Positions 15,510-15,771 of a stretch of DNA of 15,771 nt are shown here, one piece after another. The DNA is taken from NCBI GenBank assembly GCA_900128395.1, contig LT649696.1, positions 1 to 15,771 on the forward strand, written 5' to 3'. Origin of the DNA: Stramenopiles sp. TOSAG23-2. Taxonomy: Eukaryota > Sar. The notes under the pieces were generated by a model, which was not told the origin of the DNA, searched no databases, and saw only the letters and a list, made by a program, of their open reading frames with translations. Both the position numbers and the translations under genes were made by a program. Position 1 is the first letter of the stretch; each line of letters starts with the position of its first letter.

Positions 15510-15771
15510 ATGATATATTCTTATATATATAATATATAAAATAAAAGGCGATGAATTTATTACGGATTACGACGAGATGAGAGAATATACTTTTTTTTTT
15601 TTTTTATGCCATTACCTGGTAGTATACTCATATCTTCTTATTCATTTTCATATCTTCACGTATAAATATTAATATAATAGCACTATCATAGCACTACTAT
15701 ATATTAATAAGAATTTTATTCCCTGCCCTGATGTGTGTGTATAGGGGTATTAACGAAGCAAGATAACAAAG
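15510..15771. other. Right-end AT-rich stretch
   Basis: No gene is supported. It holds a run of about 17 T (15590-15606), AT repeats, and near the end a segment (15690-15752) that resembles 8754-8825: AGCACTA, then ATTAATAA, then ATTCCCTG and CCCTGATG, then TGTG and TAGG in the same order. Confidence 0.45.

Overview
The window looks like nuclear DNA of an AT-rich unicellular eukaryote. It has large single-exon genes with no bacterial-style ribosome binding sites, asparagine runs coded by AAT/AAC repeats, an AATAAA signal after one gene, and TAA and TGA stops read as in the standard code. Proteins of eukaryotic type are present: a mitochondrial ABCB10/Mdl1-like half-transporter with a presequence-like N terminus, a cyclophilin, an IPT/TIG plus RCC1 protein, and a repeat protein with a PH-like C-terminal domain. 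The DusA-like dihydrouridine synthase has an active-site arrangement I associate with plant and algal relatives. That would fit a stramenopile or another alga-related protist, but the lineage is inference.

Layout. 1-1153: the first exon of a minus-strand split gene leaves at the left edge (start codon at 115). Its 5' leader and first nine codons recur inverted at 1047-1129, where a plus-strand copy ends after 16 codons. Between them lies a higher-GC ORF of uncertain strand (622-891). 1554-3659 (-): mitochondrial ABC half-transporter. 4200-5606 (+): DusA-like tRNA-dihydrouridine synthase, divergent from it. 6221-6988 (-): cyclophilin. 7587-8411 (+): coiled-coil protein with an HNH-like nuclease motif, with a perfect hairpin just after its stop. 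9055-13158 (+): 1367-aa IPT/TIG-RCC1 protein. 13627-15246 (-): protein with five copies of a roughly 43-aa repeat plus a PH-like domain, with an exact 118-bp tandem duplication just upstream.

The most unusual feature is a dispersed non-coding repeat (1261-1402, 5666-5790, 5811-5924, 6131-6186 inverted, 13333-13402). Its copies occur only in the three convergent (tail-to-tail) gene gaps, always in the sense direction of the gene or small reading frame ending just before them. Three copies contain a closing stem around three small hairpins. A hairpin is kept between copies despite sequence and length change, so this may be a structured 3'-end RNA element or a small mobile element that inserts near gene ends.

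The genes are not an operon and share no evident pathway. Two (ABC transporter and dihydrouridine synthase) have basic N termini that suggest mitochondrial delivery. They share a 540-bp divergent upstream region.
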